Below, one piece after another: positions 40,898 through 49,042 of a DNA stretch of 64,000 bases. This stretch comes from Eubacteriales bacterium (GTDB lineage: Bacteria; Bacillota; Clostridia; Oscillospirales; Butyricicoccaceae): contig JAUNSG010000009.1 in NCBI GenBank assembly GCA_030539335.1, forward strand, positions 30,712 through 94,711, read 5' to 3'. Each line of letters opens with the position of its first letter. Within the stretch, counting starts at the first letter, position 1. Under the pieces are notes generated by a model. The model did no database searches and was not told where the DNA came from. It worked only from the letters and a program-made list of their open reading frames with translations. The position numbers and the translations under genes are program-made.

Positions 40898-42025
40898 TTG
40901 AAACCGAAAAAACAAAGACAGGAATACGACGACAACATACCGGATTCCTATGAAGAACGCATGCGACGACGGGAACTCCGTCTGCAGGGACAGGAAATCC
41001 CTTATCCCGAGGAACCGCAGCCTGTGCCGCCGTCCGGCAAAAAGCTTCGCCGCAGACGGTCCGGCCGAAAAATGCCACTCCGCAAAAAAATCAAACTGAC
41101 CGTTCTGATCCTTCTGCTCCTGCTTGTGCTGGATGCCGTCCGTCTGATGGTCTGTTACCATTACGACAACACGAACGCCGCCGCTCTGTCGGTCAACGAC
41201 GGTGTGGTCAACATCGCTTTGTTCGGCGTGGATACGCGGGAGAACGACTCGTCAATTGGCACCCGGGCGGATGCCATGATGATTATGAGCGTCAGTTCCA
41301 AAACGGGCAAAATCAAATTGATTTCCCTCATGCGTGACAGCTATGTGAATGTTCCGGGCTATGGCATGACCAAGTTGGGCCACGCATACAGCTATGGCGG
41401 CCCCCAGCTTGCCATTCAAACCATCAATGAGGCATTTGATATGGACATCTCCGAGTACATAACCGTAAACTTTGGAGAAATGGCCGCGATTATCAATGCG
41501 GTCGGCGGTGTGCGTGTCAACGTCACGAAGGCCGAACGGAAGGAAACCAACAAATATATCAAGGAATACTGCAACGAAAACGGTCTGTCCTACAAACGGA
41601 ACCGCATCAAGAAATCCGGAGAGCAAAAGCTCAACGGCATTCAGGCCATGACCTATGGCCGCATCCGAAAGGGCAACACCGGTGGCGACTGGATGCGTGC
41701 CGAACGCCAATCCGTCGTCCTCAACCAGGTCTTTTCCAAAGCGAGCAGCAATCCCATCACGCTGCTCCGTTTCCTGAACGGGCTTATGCCGAATGTCACT
41801 ACCTCGCTCAGCCGAACGGACTTCCTTCGTCTGGGCCTGCATTGTCTCCGCCGTGGTATGCCGAGCATGGAACACGCCCGTCTTCCTCTGGACGGCGAAT
41901 GGGAATACAGCACTACCACGGACGGCATGTCCATCATCACCTTCAGTGATGCGGTTCTCACCACTCATCTGCACGAGTATATTTACGACGATATTCCTCT
42001 GGAGTCTGACGATACCAGTTCCTAA
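40898..42025 (+). CDS. LytR-CpsA-Psr (LCP) family protein
   Basis: 375 residues. A basic cytoplasmic N-terminus (about 1-65), one membrane helix at about 66-82 (LTVLILLLLLVLDAVRLMV), and an extracellular LCP domain: NIALFGVDTRENDSSIGTRADAM with ISLMRDSYVNVPG (Arg/Asp phosphate-binding residues), LNGIQAMTYGRIRK and GDWMRAERQ. LCP enzymes transfer polyprenyl-linked glycopolymers to peptidoglycan. The TTG at 40898 is used because AAGGAG lies eight bases upstream. The adjacent nucleotidyltransferase may feed the same polymer pathway (inference). Confidence 0.93.
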   Translation: MKPKKQRQEYDDNIPDSYEERMRRRELRLQGQEIPYPEEPQPVPPSGKKLRRRRSGRKMPLRKKIKLTVLILLLLLVLDAVRLMVCYHYDNTNAAALSVNDGVVNIALFGVDTRENDSSIGTRADAMMIMSVSSKTGKIKLISLMRDSYVNVPGYGMTKLGHAYSYGGPQLAIQTINEAFDMDISEYITVNFGEMAAIINAVGGVRVNVTKAERKETNKYIKEYCNENGLSYKRNRIKKSGEQKLNGIQAMTYGRIRKGNTGGDWMRAERQSVVLNQVFSKASSNPITLLRFLNGLMPNVTTSLSRTDFLRLGLHCLRRGMPSMEHARLPLDGEWEYSTTTDGMSIITFSDAVLTTHLHEYIYDDIPLESDDTSS

Positions 42026-42031
42026 CGATAC

Positions 42032-42069
42032 AAAAAGAACGCACGGCGGTGAGCCGTGCGTTCTTTTTT
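42032..42069 (+). terminator. Terminator of the LCP-family gene
   Basis: AAAAAGAACGCACGGC pairs with GCCGTGCGTTCTTTTTT around GGTGA. Confidence 0.93.
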
Positions 42070-42206
42070 GTGCGGCTTATGCCGCTTATGTTGGAGAGAG
42101 ATGGAAACCCGGATGCTGTCAGTAAGGCCTCCCACTTTTTTGGCTTACTGCATCAGAGTTTCCGATTCCTTTGAGAAGGAGCAAATCGAATTTGGTCCGC
42201 AAGGAA

Positions 42207-42299
42207 TTAGTTCTTGCGCTCTTTGCAGTAACGGGTGTGGATCGAATCCTCACGCCGTGCACGAAGCTGTGCATATACCAGACCTTTGAAAATATTCAT
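42207..42299 (-). CDS. Tandem basic peptide, copy 3 (30 aa)
   Basis: Begins MNIFKGLVYAQLRARRED and ends TRYCKERKN; net charge about +5. GAGGT seven to eight bases upstream. Shares MNIFKGL, AQ, DSI and TRY with copies 1 and 2. The most diverged of the three. No known family. Confidence 0.7.
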   Translation of the reverse strand: MNIFKGLVYAQLRARREDSIHTRYCKERKN

Positions 42300-42357
42300 A
42301 TCAATTACCTCATTAAACAATGGTTATGGAAGAGAAATATTATTTGAGTAAAAATGC

Positions 42358-42453
42358 TTACTTGTTTTTGCACTCATTGCGGTACCGGGTCGAAATCGAA
42401 TCGTTATTCCGTACCCGAAGCTGTGCGCAAATCAGACCTTTGAAAATGTTCAT
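42358..42453 (-). CDS. Tandem basic peptide, copy 2 (31 aa)
   Basis: Begins MNIFKGLICAQLRVRNND and ends YRNECKNK; net charge about +5. GAGGTGA upstream. The hydrophobic first third and charged remainder give an amphipathic look; there is no cleavable signal or double-glycine leader. Function unknown. Confidence 0.75.
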   Translation of the reverse strand: MNIFKGLICAQLRVRNNDSISTRYRNECKNK

Positions 42454-42511
42454 GTCAATCACCTCACGGAAACATGGTTATGGAAGATAGATAAGTTGCT
42501 TGAAAAAACGC

Positions 42512-42607
42512 TTATTTGTTCTTGCACTCGTTACGGTACCGAGTCGAGATAGAATCTTTGCACCGTACCTGAAACTGTGCGCAAATCAGACCTTTAAAAA
42601 TGTTCAT
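42512..42607 (-). CDS. Tandem basic peptide, copy 1 (31 aa)
   Basis: Begins MNIFKGLICAQFQVRCKD and ends YRNECKNK; Cys at 9, 16 and 28. GAGGT upstream and a promoter at 42676-42704 make it the first gene of the three-peptide transcript. Conserved positions across the copies (M1-L7, A10, Q11, R15, D18-I20, T22-Y24, E27, K29, N30), with differences mostly elsewhere, argue for selection on the protein. Family unknown; possibilities include signalling, membrane-active or toxin peptides. Confidence 0.75.
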   Translation of the reverse strand: MNIFKGLICAQFQVRCKDSISTRYRNECKNK

Positions 42608-42659
42608 ATTCAACTACCTCACAAAAACAATCGTTGTAGATGGCTTTTTATTACCTTCC

Positions 42660-42674
42660 TGATCAGGTTGATCA
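42660..42674. promoter_or_regulatory. TGATCA-GGT-TGATCA element at the peptide-operon start
   Basis: Two TGATCA palindromes separated by three bases, just downstream of the -10. Possible operator. Confidence 0.45.
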
Positions 42675-42675
42675 T

Positions 42676-42704
42676 AGTATAGCAGTCGTTTTATCATAAG
42701 TCTA
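42676..42704 (-). promoter_or_regulatory. Promoter of the tandem peptide operon
   Basis: TAGACT (42699-42704), 17-bp spacer, TATACT (42676-42681). The -35 lies inside the first 19-bp repeat, so a bound regulator would contact it. Confidence 0.65.
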
Positions 42705-42830
42705 TCCTCAAATTTCTACAATTAATTGTGCTGTCCTTTCAGTAATAACGCCCTTTTTATCACAAATCTTTCCCGTTTTCTTTCCCCAATTCACTCCTGT
42801 CCTCCGATTCATTTTATCACAAATCTATCC
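42689..42830. repeat. Three 19-bp direct repeats TTTTATCAyAArTCTwTCC
   Basis: Copies at 42689-42707, 42755-42773 and 42812-42830, all in the same orientation, differing at three positions. Spacing is 66 and 57 bp, near six helical turns. Candidate binding sites for the divergent AraC regulator. Confidence 0.7.
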
Positions 42831-42968
42831 TATTTTTTCGTATTATCCGCAGTGAATCCCCCTATTTTTTCTTTTTATGAACCCAGGACGCCAAGAAGGC
42901 CTTCCTATATTTTAGTCTTTTTATGAACTCAAAAAATTTTTAATTATTATTTTTATAATTTCCCCAAA

Positions 42969-42997
42969 TTGACTTCACATTTGTTATGAAATATAAT
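42969..42997 (+). promoter_or_regulatory. Promoter of the AraC-family gene
   Basis: TTGACT (42969-42974), 17-bp spacer, TATAAT (42992-42997), about 30 bases before the ATG. Confidence 0.85.
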
Positions 42998-43028
42998 AAA
43001 AGTAAATTGAGGAAAGTTGGGTGATTTT

Positions 43029-43931
43029 ATGCAGTTTAATATTTCTATCCCGGAACAAAAAGACAAATCCCTACAGCTGCTGGGGAATCCACGTCTTCTC
43101 TATACCGGGAAGTGGGAACAGCCTTCCCTTCTTCTCCCACGCAATCTCCACCGCCACACCGATGCCGTGGAATTTGTCTATATTCTCTCCGGACAGGGCA
43201 TTTGCGAACTGGATGGGAAAATCTATCCGATTTCCGGCGGAGATCTGATCGTTTATAACAGTGGCGTCCTGCACGATGAGCACATTTCCCCCAATGCCAT
43301 CCCCATGCTCTGCGTTGCAGCAACCGGGATTCAACTGCCGTCGCTTCCACCGAACTGCCTGTTTTCGGAGGAGATCGAGCCGATCTTCCATCTCGGTTCC
43401 AAGGCACAGATGTTCCGCCGGTTAATCAACCTGATTTTCCAGGAAGCTGCCAGCAGCGATCCGCGCTGCGGCACCGCCTGTCAATCCCTCTTTCTGGCGT
43501 TCCTTCATATGACATTGGATGTCATCGATTCGCAGCAGCTGGCGAACCATCCGGATGCGGCTCAGGGGAATGATCTCGGTTACCGCATCCGTGCCTACGT
43601 GGACGCGCATATCAAAGAAAAACTCTCGGTTCAGGGGATCGCCAAAACCTTTGACATCAGTACCTCCTACCTCGCGCGTGTATTCAAACAGACGAGCGGC
43701 TCTCCGCTGACAACTTACATCCTTCGCCGCCGGATCGGTGAAGCGCAGACCCTTCTTCTCCACACCGACCATTCCATCGCAGAAATTTCCCGCGAGGTCG
43801 GATATGACAACCAGAGCTATTTTACCAAGCTGTTTACGCAGACCGCCGGGGTCTCCCCCCTGCGCTATCGGAAAATCTACGGCACCAGCTACAAAAATAT
43901 GTCGGATTCTTCCGACGAATCCAAAGTATGA
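43029..43931 (+). CDS. AraC-family transcriptional regulator
   Basis: 300 residues. The N-terminal cupin-type effector domain (about 25-140) includes RNLHRHTDAVEFVYILSGQG with CELDGKIYPISGGDLIVYNS. The C-terminal double helix-turn-helix (about 195-290) includes LSVQGIAKTFDISTSYLARV with FKQTSGSPLTTYI and HSIAEISREVGYDNQSYFTK with LFTQTAGVSPLRYR. GGGTGA lies just before ATG 43029. Cupin AraC proteins often sense small ligands; this one faces the peptide operon and is the likely user of the 19-bp repeats. Confidence 0.92.
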   Translation: MQFNISIPEQKDKSLQLLGNPRLLYTGKWEQPSLLLPRNLHRHTDAVEFVYILSGQGICELDGKIYPISGGDLIVYNSGVLHDEHISPNAIPMLCVAATGIQLPSLPPNCLFSEEIEPIFHLGSKAQMFRRLINLIFQEAASSDPRCGTACQSLFLAFLHMTLDVIDSQQLANHPDAAQGNDLGYRIRAYVDAHIKEKLSVQGIAKTFDISTSYLARVFKQTSGSPLTTYILRRRIGEAQTLLLHTDHSIAEISREVGYDNQSYFTKLFTQTAGVSPLRYRKIYGTSYKNMSDSSDESKV

Positions 43932-43943
43932 CAAAGAATATGC

Positions 43944-43989
43944 GAAACCGGCCGATCTGCCATAGCCTGCAGATCGGCCGGTTTCTTTT
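43944..43989 (+). terminator. Terminator of the AraC-family gene
   Basis: GAAACCGGCCGATCTGC pairs perfectly with GCAGATCGGCCGGTTTC across CATAGCCT, then TTTTA. Confidence 0.92.
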
Positions 43990-44018
43990 ATGGGATATAT
44001 TAGTGGGATATCGATTCC

Positions 44019-44546
44019 TTACGCGATTTTTCGCACCGGAAGTACACCATAAATCATGATCGCATCTACACGTTCGAACCAATCCAAATGATCCAACGCC
44101 ACCTTGCGGCAGTTCTTCCATGCTCTGGTATTGGATGGATTCTCACGGGAAGAAACGAAATCGGAAACAACCTGCGATGGGATCACCACTGCCTCCTCAT
44201 CGACCTCCATTGCGAAGCACAGATCCTCTGCGTCGCAGATTCCAAACTCACGTGCCAGCAGCTCTGCGGTAAACCAAGCCTTCAGATATTCGGTAATCAC
44301 CGCACGCGGAGATAACTCCTTCTCCAATGCACTGTACTCCATGCCATCTGCAAAAATACGGACACCCGGCATTCCATTCTCCTGCTTCACCAGCTTCATG
44401 CCAAATGTGCGGACACCTCGGGTCATTGCCGCCAGCAGATCATTGGCAATGACACCCTTTTCGGAAATGCTGCCCTTTTTCCTGTACTCACGCAGTACGT
44501 CCCGCAGCATCCGTTCAAATGAAAGTCGGTTTGTCTTCTCTACCAT
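44019..44546 (-). CDS. Uncharacterised 175-residue protein
   Basis: Soluble, no signal peptide; acidic-basic mixed sequence with FMKMV-like core text FGMKLVKQENGMPGVRIFAD near 48 and a C-terminal WFERVDAIMIYGVLPVRKIA. Not recognised. GGAGG precedes the ATG. Monocistronic, with a terminator hairpin just upstream at 44602-44633 that may be an attenuator in its own leader. Confidence 0.65.
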   Translation of the reverse strand: MVEKTNRLSFERMLRDVLREYRKKGSISEKGVIANDLLAAMTRGVRTFGMKLVKQENGMPGVRIFADGMEYSALEKELSPRAVITEYLKAWFTAELLAREFGICDAEDLCFAMEVDEEAVVIPSQVVSDFVSSRENPSNTRAWKNCRKVALDHLDWFERVDAIMIYGVLPVRKIA

Positions 44547-44591
44547 GTCTGTTTCCTCCTGTAATGGTCGGGAGTGATCCCAATTCTGTCG

Positions 44592-44633
44592 AAAAAAAGA
44601 AAAAGACGCAACTACCCTGAGCAGTTACGTCTT
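44592..44633 (-). terminator. Terminator hairpin on the minus strand
   Basis: AAAGACGTAACT pairs with AGTTGCGTCTTT (one G-U), then TTCTTTTTTTC. Lies 200 bases after the spoVAE stop and 50 bases before the 44546 start: either the spoVA operon end or an attenuator. Confidence 0.7.
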
Positions 44634-44829
44634 TGTACTTTCCATGTTCTGTTTCTATTCCATAGTTTATACTGTTTTCCCGTTTTCGTCAAGAACATTT
44701 TCTTGCATTATTTTTCGGTTTTTTCATCTATTTTTGTGCAATTTATCTTGTTTTTAATATTTTTACCCGTTTTATACTTCTGTTTGCTACGATTCTTCTC
44801 CCCCAGAAGGAAAAGGGAGTAGACACGCC

Positions 44830-45186
44830 TCAGCTCTTATCCGCCGGCTTGAAAATAAGCGCCGTCAGCAGGCCGAACAGGACTGCCGCTGTGATGCCGC
44901 CCGCAGCCGCCTTTGTGCCGCCCAGAAAAATGCCAAGCACGCCGTCGGACGATATGGCACTCTTTACCCCTTCTGCCAGCGTATAGCCAAAGCCGAACAG
45001 CGGAACGCTCGCCCCGGCGCCTGCCCATTCCACCAGTGGCCCATAAACGCCGATTGCCGTGAGAACCACACCCGCCACGACATAGGCCGTCAAAATACGC
45101 GCCGGTGTCAGCTTCGTCCGGTCAATCAGAATCTGACTGAGTGCACAGATGACACCGCCAACCAGAAATGCTTTTACATAATCCAT
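44830..45186 (-). CDS. spoVAE: Stage V sporulation protein AE
   Basis: 118 residues, four hydrophobic helices, ending ALIFKPADKS. Part of the SpoVA channel that moves dipicolinic acid into and out of the forespore core. Text such as FLVGGVICALSQILIDRTKL at the start and GASVPLFGFGYTLAEGVKSA in the middle is characteristic. Starts one base after the spoVAD stop. Confidence 0.94.
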   Translation of the reverse strand: MDYVKAFLVGGVICALSQILIDRTKLTPARILTAYVVAGVVLTAIGVYGPLVEWAGAGASVPLFGFGYTLAEGVKSAISSDGVLGIFLGGTKAAAGGITAAVLFGLLTALIFKPADKS

Positions 45187-45187
45187 C

Positions 45188-46216
45188 TCAGTTCGTTCCT
45201 TTCCCTGATTCCAAAACCACCGCGTGACAGATTCCCGGTACGCTTTCCCCCTGCTGTACCGTCGTCGGGCTCATCAACGCACCTGTGCCGGCAAAGACAA
45301 TGCGCTTCTGTTTGCCTTCCAGCAGCTCGTCCAGCAGCACAGCACACAAAACCGATGCACTGCAGCCACAGCCGGACGCCCCCGCATGCGCATCCTGATG
45401 GCTGTCAAACAACATGGTTCCACAGTCCTGATGCACCTGCGTCAGATCAATGCCGTCCCGCTCGAACAGCTCGCACAGCAGCCGGGAGCCGACCTCACCG
45501 AGGTCCCCGGTGTAAATCCCATCATAGTCCTCCGGATGGGTCCCGGTATCGCTGAGCAACGTGCGGATGGTATCGTGTGCAGCAGGCGCCATTGCGGCTC
45601 CCATATTGTTGGCATCCGTGATCCCATAGTCCTGTACCTTGCCCAATGTGGCATGGGTCACCCGCACACTGGCACCGTCTTTCGCCGGCCCCAAAATGCA
45701 GGCACCGGCGCCGGTCGTTGTCCACTGCGCCGTTGGGGTACGCTGTCCGCCATAAGCCAGCGGGAAGCGATACTGCCGCTCTGCGGTACAAAAATGAGAA
45801 GAAGCACAGGCACAAACCGTCTCCACAAAGCCGCCATCCACCATACAGGACGCCAGCGCCAGGCTCTCCGCCATAGTGGAGCACGCGCCATACAGTCCGG
45901 CATAGGGGACCTTACAGCCGCGCGCCGTATAGCCGGAGGCGGCACACTGTCCGAGCAAATCACCACTCATCAACAGATCGAGCCGTTCCACCGGCATATC
46001 ACACTTGTTCGCCGCTGTGTAGATCGCACATTTTTGCAGGTGCATCTCCGCCTGTTCCCACGTTTTTTCACCACACATCGTGTCGGGAAACAGCATATCA
46101 AATGCATGGCTCAGCGGCCCCTGGCTCTCCTTTTTGCCGCCCACCGCCGCCCATGCATAAATCTGCGGCGGATTCGCAAACTGGATGGTAGCCATCCCTC
46201 GCCTCTTCTCTCTCAT
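45188..46216 (-). CDS. spoVAD: Stage V sporulation protein AD
   Basis: 342 residues, thiolase-like fold without the enzyme's full active site; binds dipicolinic acid in Bacillus. Typical text: MLFPDTMCGEKTWEQAE near 41, YGACSTMAESLALASCMVDG near 110, ACASSHFCTAERQYRFPL, GVGSRLL-like GEVGSRLLCELFERDGIDL, and GASGCGCSASVLCAVLLDEL. ATG 46216 has AAGGAGGG upstream. Confidence 0.95.
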   Translation of the reverse strand: MREKRRGMATIQFANPPQIYAWAAVGGKKESQGPLSHAFDMLFPDTMCGEKTWEQAEMHLQKCAIYTAANKCDMPVERLDLLMSGDLLGQCAASGYTARGCKVPYAGLYGACSTMAESLALASCMVDGGFVETVCACASSHFCTAERQYRFPLAYGGQRTPTAQWTTTGAGACILGPAKDGASVRVTHATLGKVQDYGITDANNMGAAMAPAAHDTIRTLLSDTGTHPEDYDGIYTGDLGEVGSRLLCELFERDGIDLTQVHQDCGTMLFDSHQDAHAGASGCGCSASVLCAVLLDELLEGKQKRIVFAGTGALMSPTTVQQGESVPGICHAVVLESGKGTN

Positions 46217-46234
46217 CGCGCCCTCCTTTCCCAC

Positions 46235-46678
46235 TTAGAACATCCCTGCCAGATAGAGTATCACGCCATACAGGACACTCGACGAAATGCCAAAAACCAG
46301 CACAGGACCGGCAATCGTGAACATCTTCGCCGCCGTTCCCAAAATCAGACCCTCGCTTTTAAACTCCAGCGCCGCCGACGCGATGGAATTGCTGAAGCCG
46401 GTGATCGGTACCAGGGTTCCTGCTCCCGCATGTTTTGCAATTTTATCATACAGGTGCATTCCCGTCAGCAGCGCAGCAATCGCAATCAGTGTGATGGAGG
46501 TCGCCGCAGCCGCATCTTTTTGCTCCAGACCGGTGTTCTTCCATCCATTCAGGATCAACTGCCCAAACAGGCAGATCGCACCGCCACTCAAAAAAGCAAC
46601 CACCATATCCTTCCACAGCGGGGATGGGTCCGATGCCTTTTCCACCATGGACTGGTATTCCTTCGGGGTCAGCTCCAT
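46235..46678 (-). CDS. spoVAC: Stage V sporulation protein AC
   Basis: 147 residues, about four membrane helices. SpoVAC acts as the mechanosensitive part of the dipicolinate channel in Bacillus. Family text: YQSMVEKASDPSPLWKDMVV near 8, AFLSGGAICLFGQLILNGW, and VPITGFSNSIASAALEFKSE near 82. AGGAGGA precedes ATG 46678. First gene of spoVAC-AD-AE. Confidence 0.95.
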   Translation of the reverse strand: MELTPKEYQSMVEKASDPSPLWKDMVVAFLSGGAICLFGQLILNGWKNTGLEQKDAAAATSITLIAIAALLTGMHLYDKIAKHAGAGTLVPITGFSNSIASAALEFKSEGLILGTAAKMFTIAGPVLVFGISSSVLYGVILYLAGMF

Positions 46679-46716
46679 GTAAATTCCTCCTTTTTTGTAT
46701 CCATTCCACTTTCCTA

Positions 46717-46746
46717 AAGTATGTACCGTAGTGAGGAAAATCATGC
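46717..46746 (-). promoter_or_regulatory. Sigma-G-like promoter of the spoVA operon
   Basis: GCATGA (46741-46746), 17-bp spacer, CATACTT (46717-46723). This resembles the sigma-G pattern gnATRR and CATnnTA known from Bacillus, and spoVA operons are sigma-G dependent there. Confidence 0.6.
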
Positions 46747-46811
46747 ATGAAAAAGGGAAACCGCACGGTGTTCCCGTTTGGTTTCCCTGCGATCGTTTTT
46801 CCCCAGGCATC

Positions 46812-47147
46812 TCATAGCACCCGACTCAACAATCCCAATGCTGCAATAAACAATACCGTTATCCCTGCTGTTGCGCCAATAATCGCAATAACAGCAATCA
46901 TTCTCCGAAAGGTTCTACTCAACTGTTTTTGGGGAATGTTTTCCGCGAAGCCTTTCCCCAGCAAAAGATAATCTGTTGTTACCCCGTAAATTTCTGCCAG
47001 CTTAATTACGTTTCCTATTTCGGGTTTTCCCTGTCCGCTTTCCCATTTGGAAACGGCCTGACGGGAAACACCCAACCGCTCTGCGATTTCCTCCTGTGAA
47101 AAATGATTTGATTTGCGAAGCGCCAACAGTCGTTCATCCAGTTCCAA
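46812..47147 (-). CDS. XRE regulator with C-terminal membrane helix
   Basis: 111 residues. Helix-turn-helix at about 6-45 (ALRKSNHFSQEEIAERLGVS with RQAVSKWESGQGKPEI), then a single membrane helix at the end (MIAVIAIIGATAGITVLFIA). Starts with TTG at 47147, six bases after a perfect AGGAGGTGA. This membrane-tethered form is common in Firmicutes; targets unknown. Its 3' end abuts the spoVA promoter region. Confidence 0.88.
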   Translation of the reverse strand: MELDERLLALRKSNHFSQEEIAERLGVSRQAVSKWESGQGKPEIGNVIKLAEIYGVTTDYLLLGKGFAENIPQKQLSRTFRRMIAVIAIIGATAGITVLFIAALGLLSRVL

Positions 47148-47281
47148 ATCTGCTCACCTCCTGCATATAACATAACAAAAACAGCCGTTGCATACCAGCA
47201 TCAAGTGTGGAAACCTTGTCAACGATCCGTTGCACCGGCTTTTTTCTCAACGGTCAAGCTTTCCAAACGCTTGCAAATTCG

Positions 47282-47312
47282 AAAAAAACAGGCATGCAAT
47301 CGCATGCCTGTC
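47282..47312 (-). terminator. Terminator of glgA
   Basis: ACAGGCATGC pairs with GCATGCCTGT around GATT, then TTTTTTC on the minus strand. Confidence 0.92.
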
Positions 47313-47326
47313 TATTCTTTGTTTCC

Positions 47327-48775
47327 TTATTCGCCGACCAGAGACTCGTATAGCTCTTCGTACTTCTTCGCCGAGGAATTCCACGAGAAATCTTTCTCCA
47401 TGCCGCGGCGGACAATCCCTGCCCACTCCTTCGGCTGTTCATAGAATACCTTTTCCGCATAATAGATCGTATCGAGCATCTCATCCGCATTGTAATTGGC
47501 GAAGGAGAAGCCGGTTCCGGTCTGCTCATAGCAGTTGTATGGCTCTACGGTATCGCGCAGGCCGCCCGTCTCGCGGACAATCGGAACGGTGCCATAGCGC
47601 AGGGAGATCAGCTGGGTCAGGCCGCACGGCTCAAAACGCGACGGCATCAGCATGGCATCCGCTGCGGCATACAGACGGTGCGCCCGTGTCTCGTTAAACA
47701 GGATGTTGGACGAGACCTGTCCCTTGCGTGTCCACTCATAATGACGGAACAGGTTTTCATAGCGCGGATCGCCTGTACCGATGATTACAAGCTGGATGCG
47801 GGACTGCAACAGACGGTCAATCACCCACTCGACCAGATCCAGACCCTTCTGATCGGTCAGACGGGTAATCATCGCCAGCATCATGATCTCCGGATCCTCC
47901 GGCATTCCAAGCTCACGCTGGAGCGCCAGCTTGTTTTCCAGCTTGCCCTTGCGGTAGGTACGTGCGGTGTATTTCTTTGCAATGTGTTCGTCCGTCTTCG
48001 GGTTATACGCATCATAATCAATGCCATTCAGAATGCCCCAAAGCGAATCGGAACGGGCATTGAGCAGCCCATCCAGGCCCTCACCATAGTACGGCATGCG
48101 GATCTCTTCCGCATAGGTATTGCTGACCGTCGTGATGCGGTCGGCATAGACCAATCCGCCCTTCAGCATATTCGCATCCTTCTTGAATTCCAGCCGGTCC
48201 GGCGTAAAGATATGCCGCGGCAGCCCGGTAAAGCGGATGAGCGTCGGGATATCCCAGACACCCTGGAACTTCAGATTATGGATCGTCATAATCGTGCGGA
48301 TACCGTGATAGAACGGGTTATCCTTAAACATTTCATGAAGGAATACCGGAATCAATCCCGCCTGCCAGTCATGGCAGTGAATGATATCGGGATGAAAACC
48401 GATGACCGGCAGCATAGAGAGTACTGCCTTGGAGAAAAAACAGAATTTCTGGATGTCCCACAACAGATCGCTATATGGTTTCGTTCCATGAAAATAATGC
48501 TCATTATCGATAAAATAATACTGAACACCGTCAATCTGACAGGTCATGATACCAACATAATAATTGCCGACATCGCCCAGATCCATGTAGAAATTCCCAA
48601 AATACGTAAAACGATTGCGGTACTCTACTGGGATGCAGGTATAGTCCGGAATAACCACGCGGACATCATATTTCTCCTTGTCAATGGATTTCGGCAAGGC
48701 GCCGACAACGTCAGCCAAACCGCCAGTCTTGATAAACGGAACACATTCAGAGGCAGCGAATAAAATATTTTTCAT
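47327..48775 (-). CDS. glgA: Glycogen synthase (ADP-glucose type)
   Basis: 482-residue GT5 glycosyltransferase that extends glycogen from ADP-glucose. KTGGLADVVGALPKS at 16-30 is the ADP-glucose site; HCHDWQAGLIPVFL near 134, ITTVSNTYAEEI near 216, and the C-terminal PSRFEPCGLTQLISLRYG near 381-398 with GTVPIVRETGGL complete the family set. The length is normal. Other glg genes are not beside it. Promoter at 48872-48900. Confidence 0.96.
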   Translation of the reverse strand: MKNILFAASECVPFIKTGGLADVVGALPKSIDKEKYDVRVVIPDYTCIPVEYRNRFTYFGNFYMDLGDVGNYYVGIMTCQIDGVQYYFIDNEHYFHGTKPYSDLLWDIQKFCFFSKAVLSMLPVIGFHPDIIHCHDWQAGLIPVFLHEMFKDNPFYHGIRTIMTIHNLKFQGVWDIPTLIRFTGLPRHIFTPDRLEFKKDANMLKGGLVYADRITTVSNTYAEEIRMPYYGEGLDGLLNARSDSLWGILNGIDYDAYNPKTDEHIAKKYTARTYRKGKLENKLALQRELGMPEDPEIMMLAMITRLTDQKGLDLVEWVIDRLLQSRIQLVIIGTGDPRYENLFRHYEWTRKGQVSSNILFNETRAHRLYAAADAMLMPSRFEPCGLTQLISLRYGTVPIVRETGGLRDTVEPYNCYEQTGTGFSFANYNADEMLDTIYYAEKVFYEQPKEWAGIVRRGMEKDFSWNSSAKKYEELYESLVGE

Positions 48776-48871
48776 AGAACCTCACTATCCTTCCATGCTC
48801 TCGAATCTGTGCGGGCTTTACCTTTCTTGCACAGATTTCATCTACGCTTTGAAATTCTTTCCTGTGTTTTT

Positions 48872-48900
48872 ATTATATACCAGCTATTATTTCAAGTCAA
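48872..48900 (-). promoter_or_regulatory. Promoter of glgA
   Basis: TTGACT (48895-48900), 17-bp spacer, TATAAT (48872-48877). The leader is about 90 bases. Confidence 0.85.
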
Positions 48901-49042
48901 CGAAGAAACCAAAAATACAGCCGCAAATCACGTGTCATTTCCTCATTTTTAAACATTTTGAACCACAAAACAACAAAACAAATCCAAAAAGTGTCCATTT
49001 TCCATTTGCACATAAATGCTCTTTTGCAGTATCTCCACGGCG

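Larger units (their letters stand above)
42207..42607 (-). repeat. Three tandem 154-bp units, each with a peptide gene
   Basis: The start codons lie at 42607, 42453 and 42299, exactly 154 bp apart. Both the coding parts and the spacers (for example CTTCCATAACCAT before the next ribosome binding site) are similar, showing a tandem triplication. Confidence 0.9.
42608..43028. other. AT-rich regulatory region between the peptide operon and the AraC gene
   Basis: Contains the minus promoter at 42676-42704, a TGATCA-GGT-TGATCA element at 42660-42674, three 19-bp repeats at 42689, 42755 and 42812, and the plus promoter at 42969-42997. No further gene. Confidence 0.7.

Noticed and set aside
42689..42830. 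CRISPR array
   Set aside because: Only three 19-bp repeats with unequal, AT-rich gaps of 47 and 38 bases, and no cas gene in the window.
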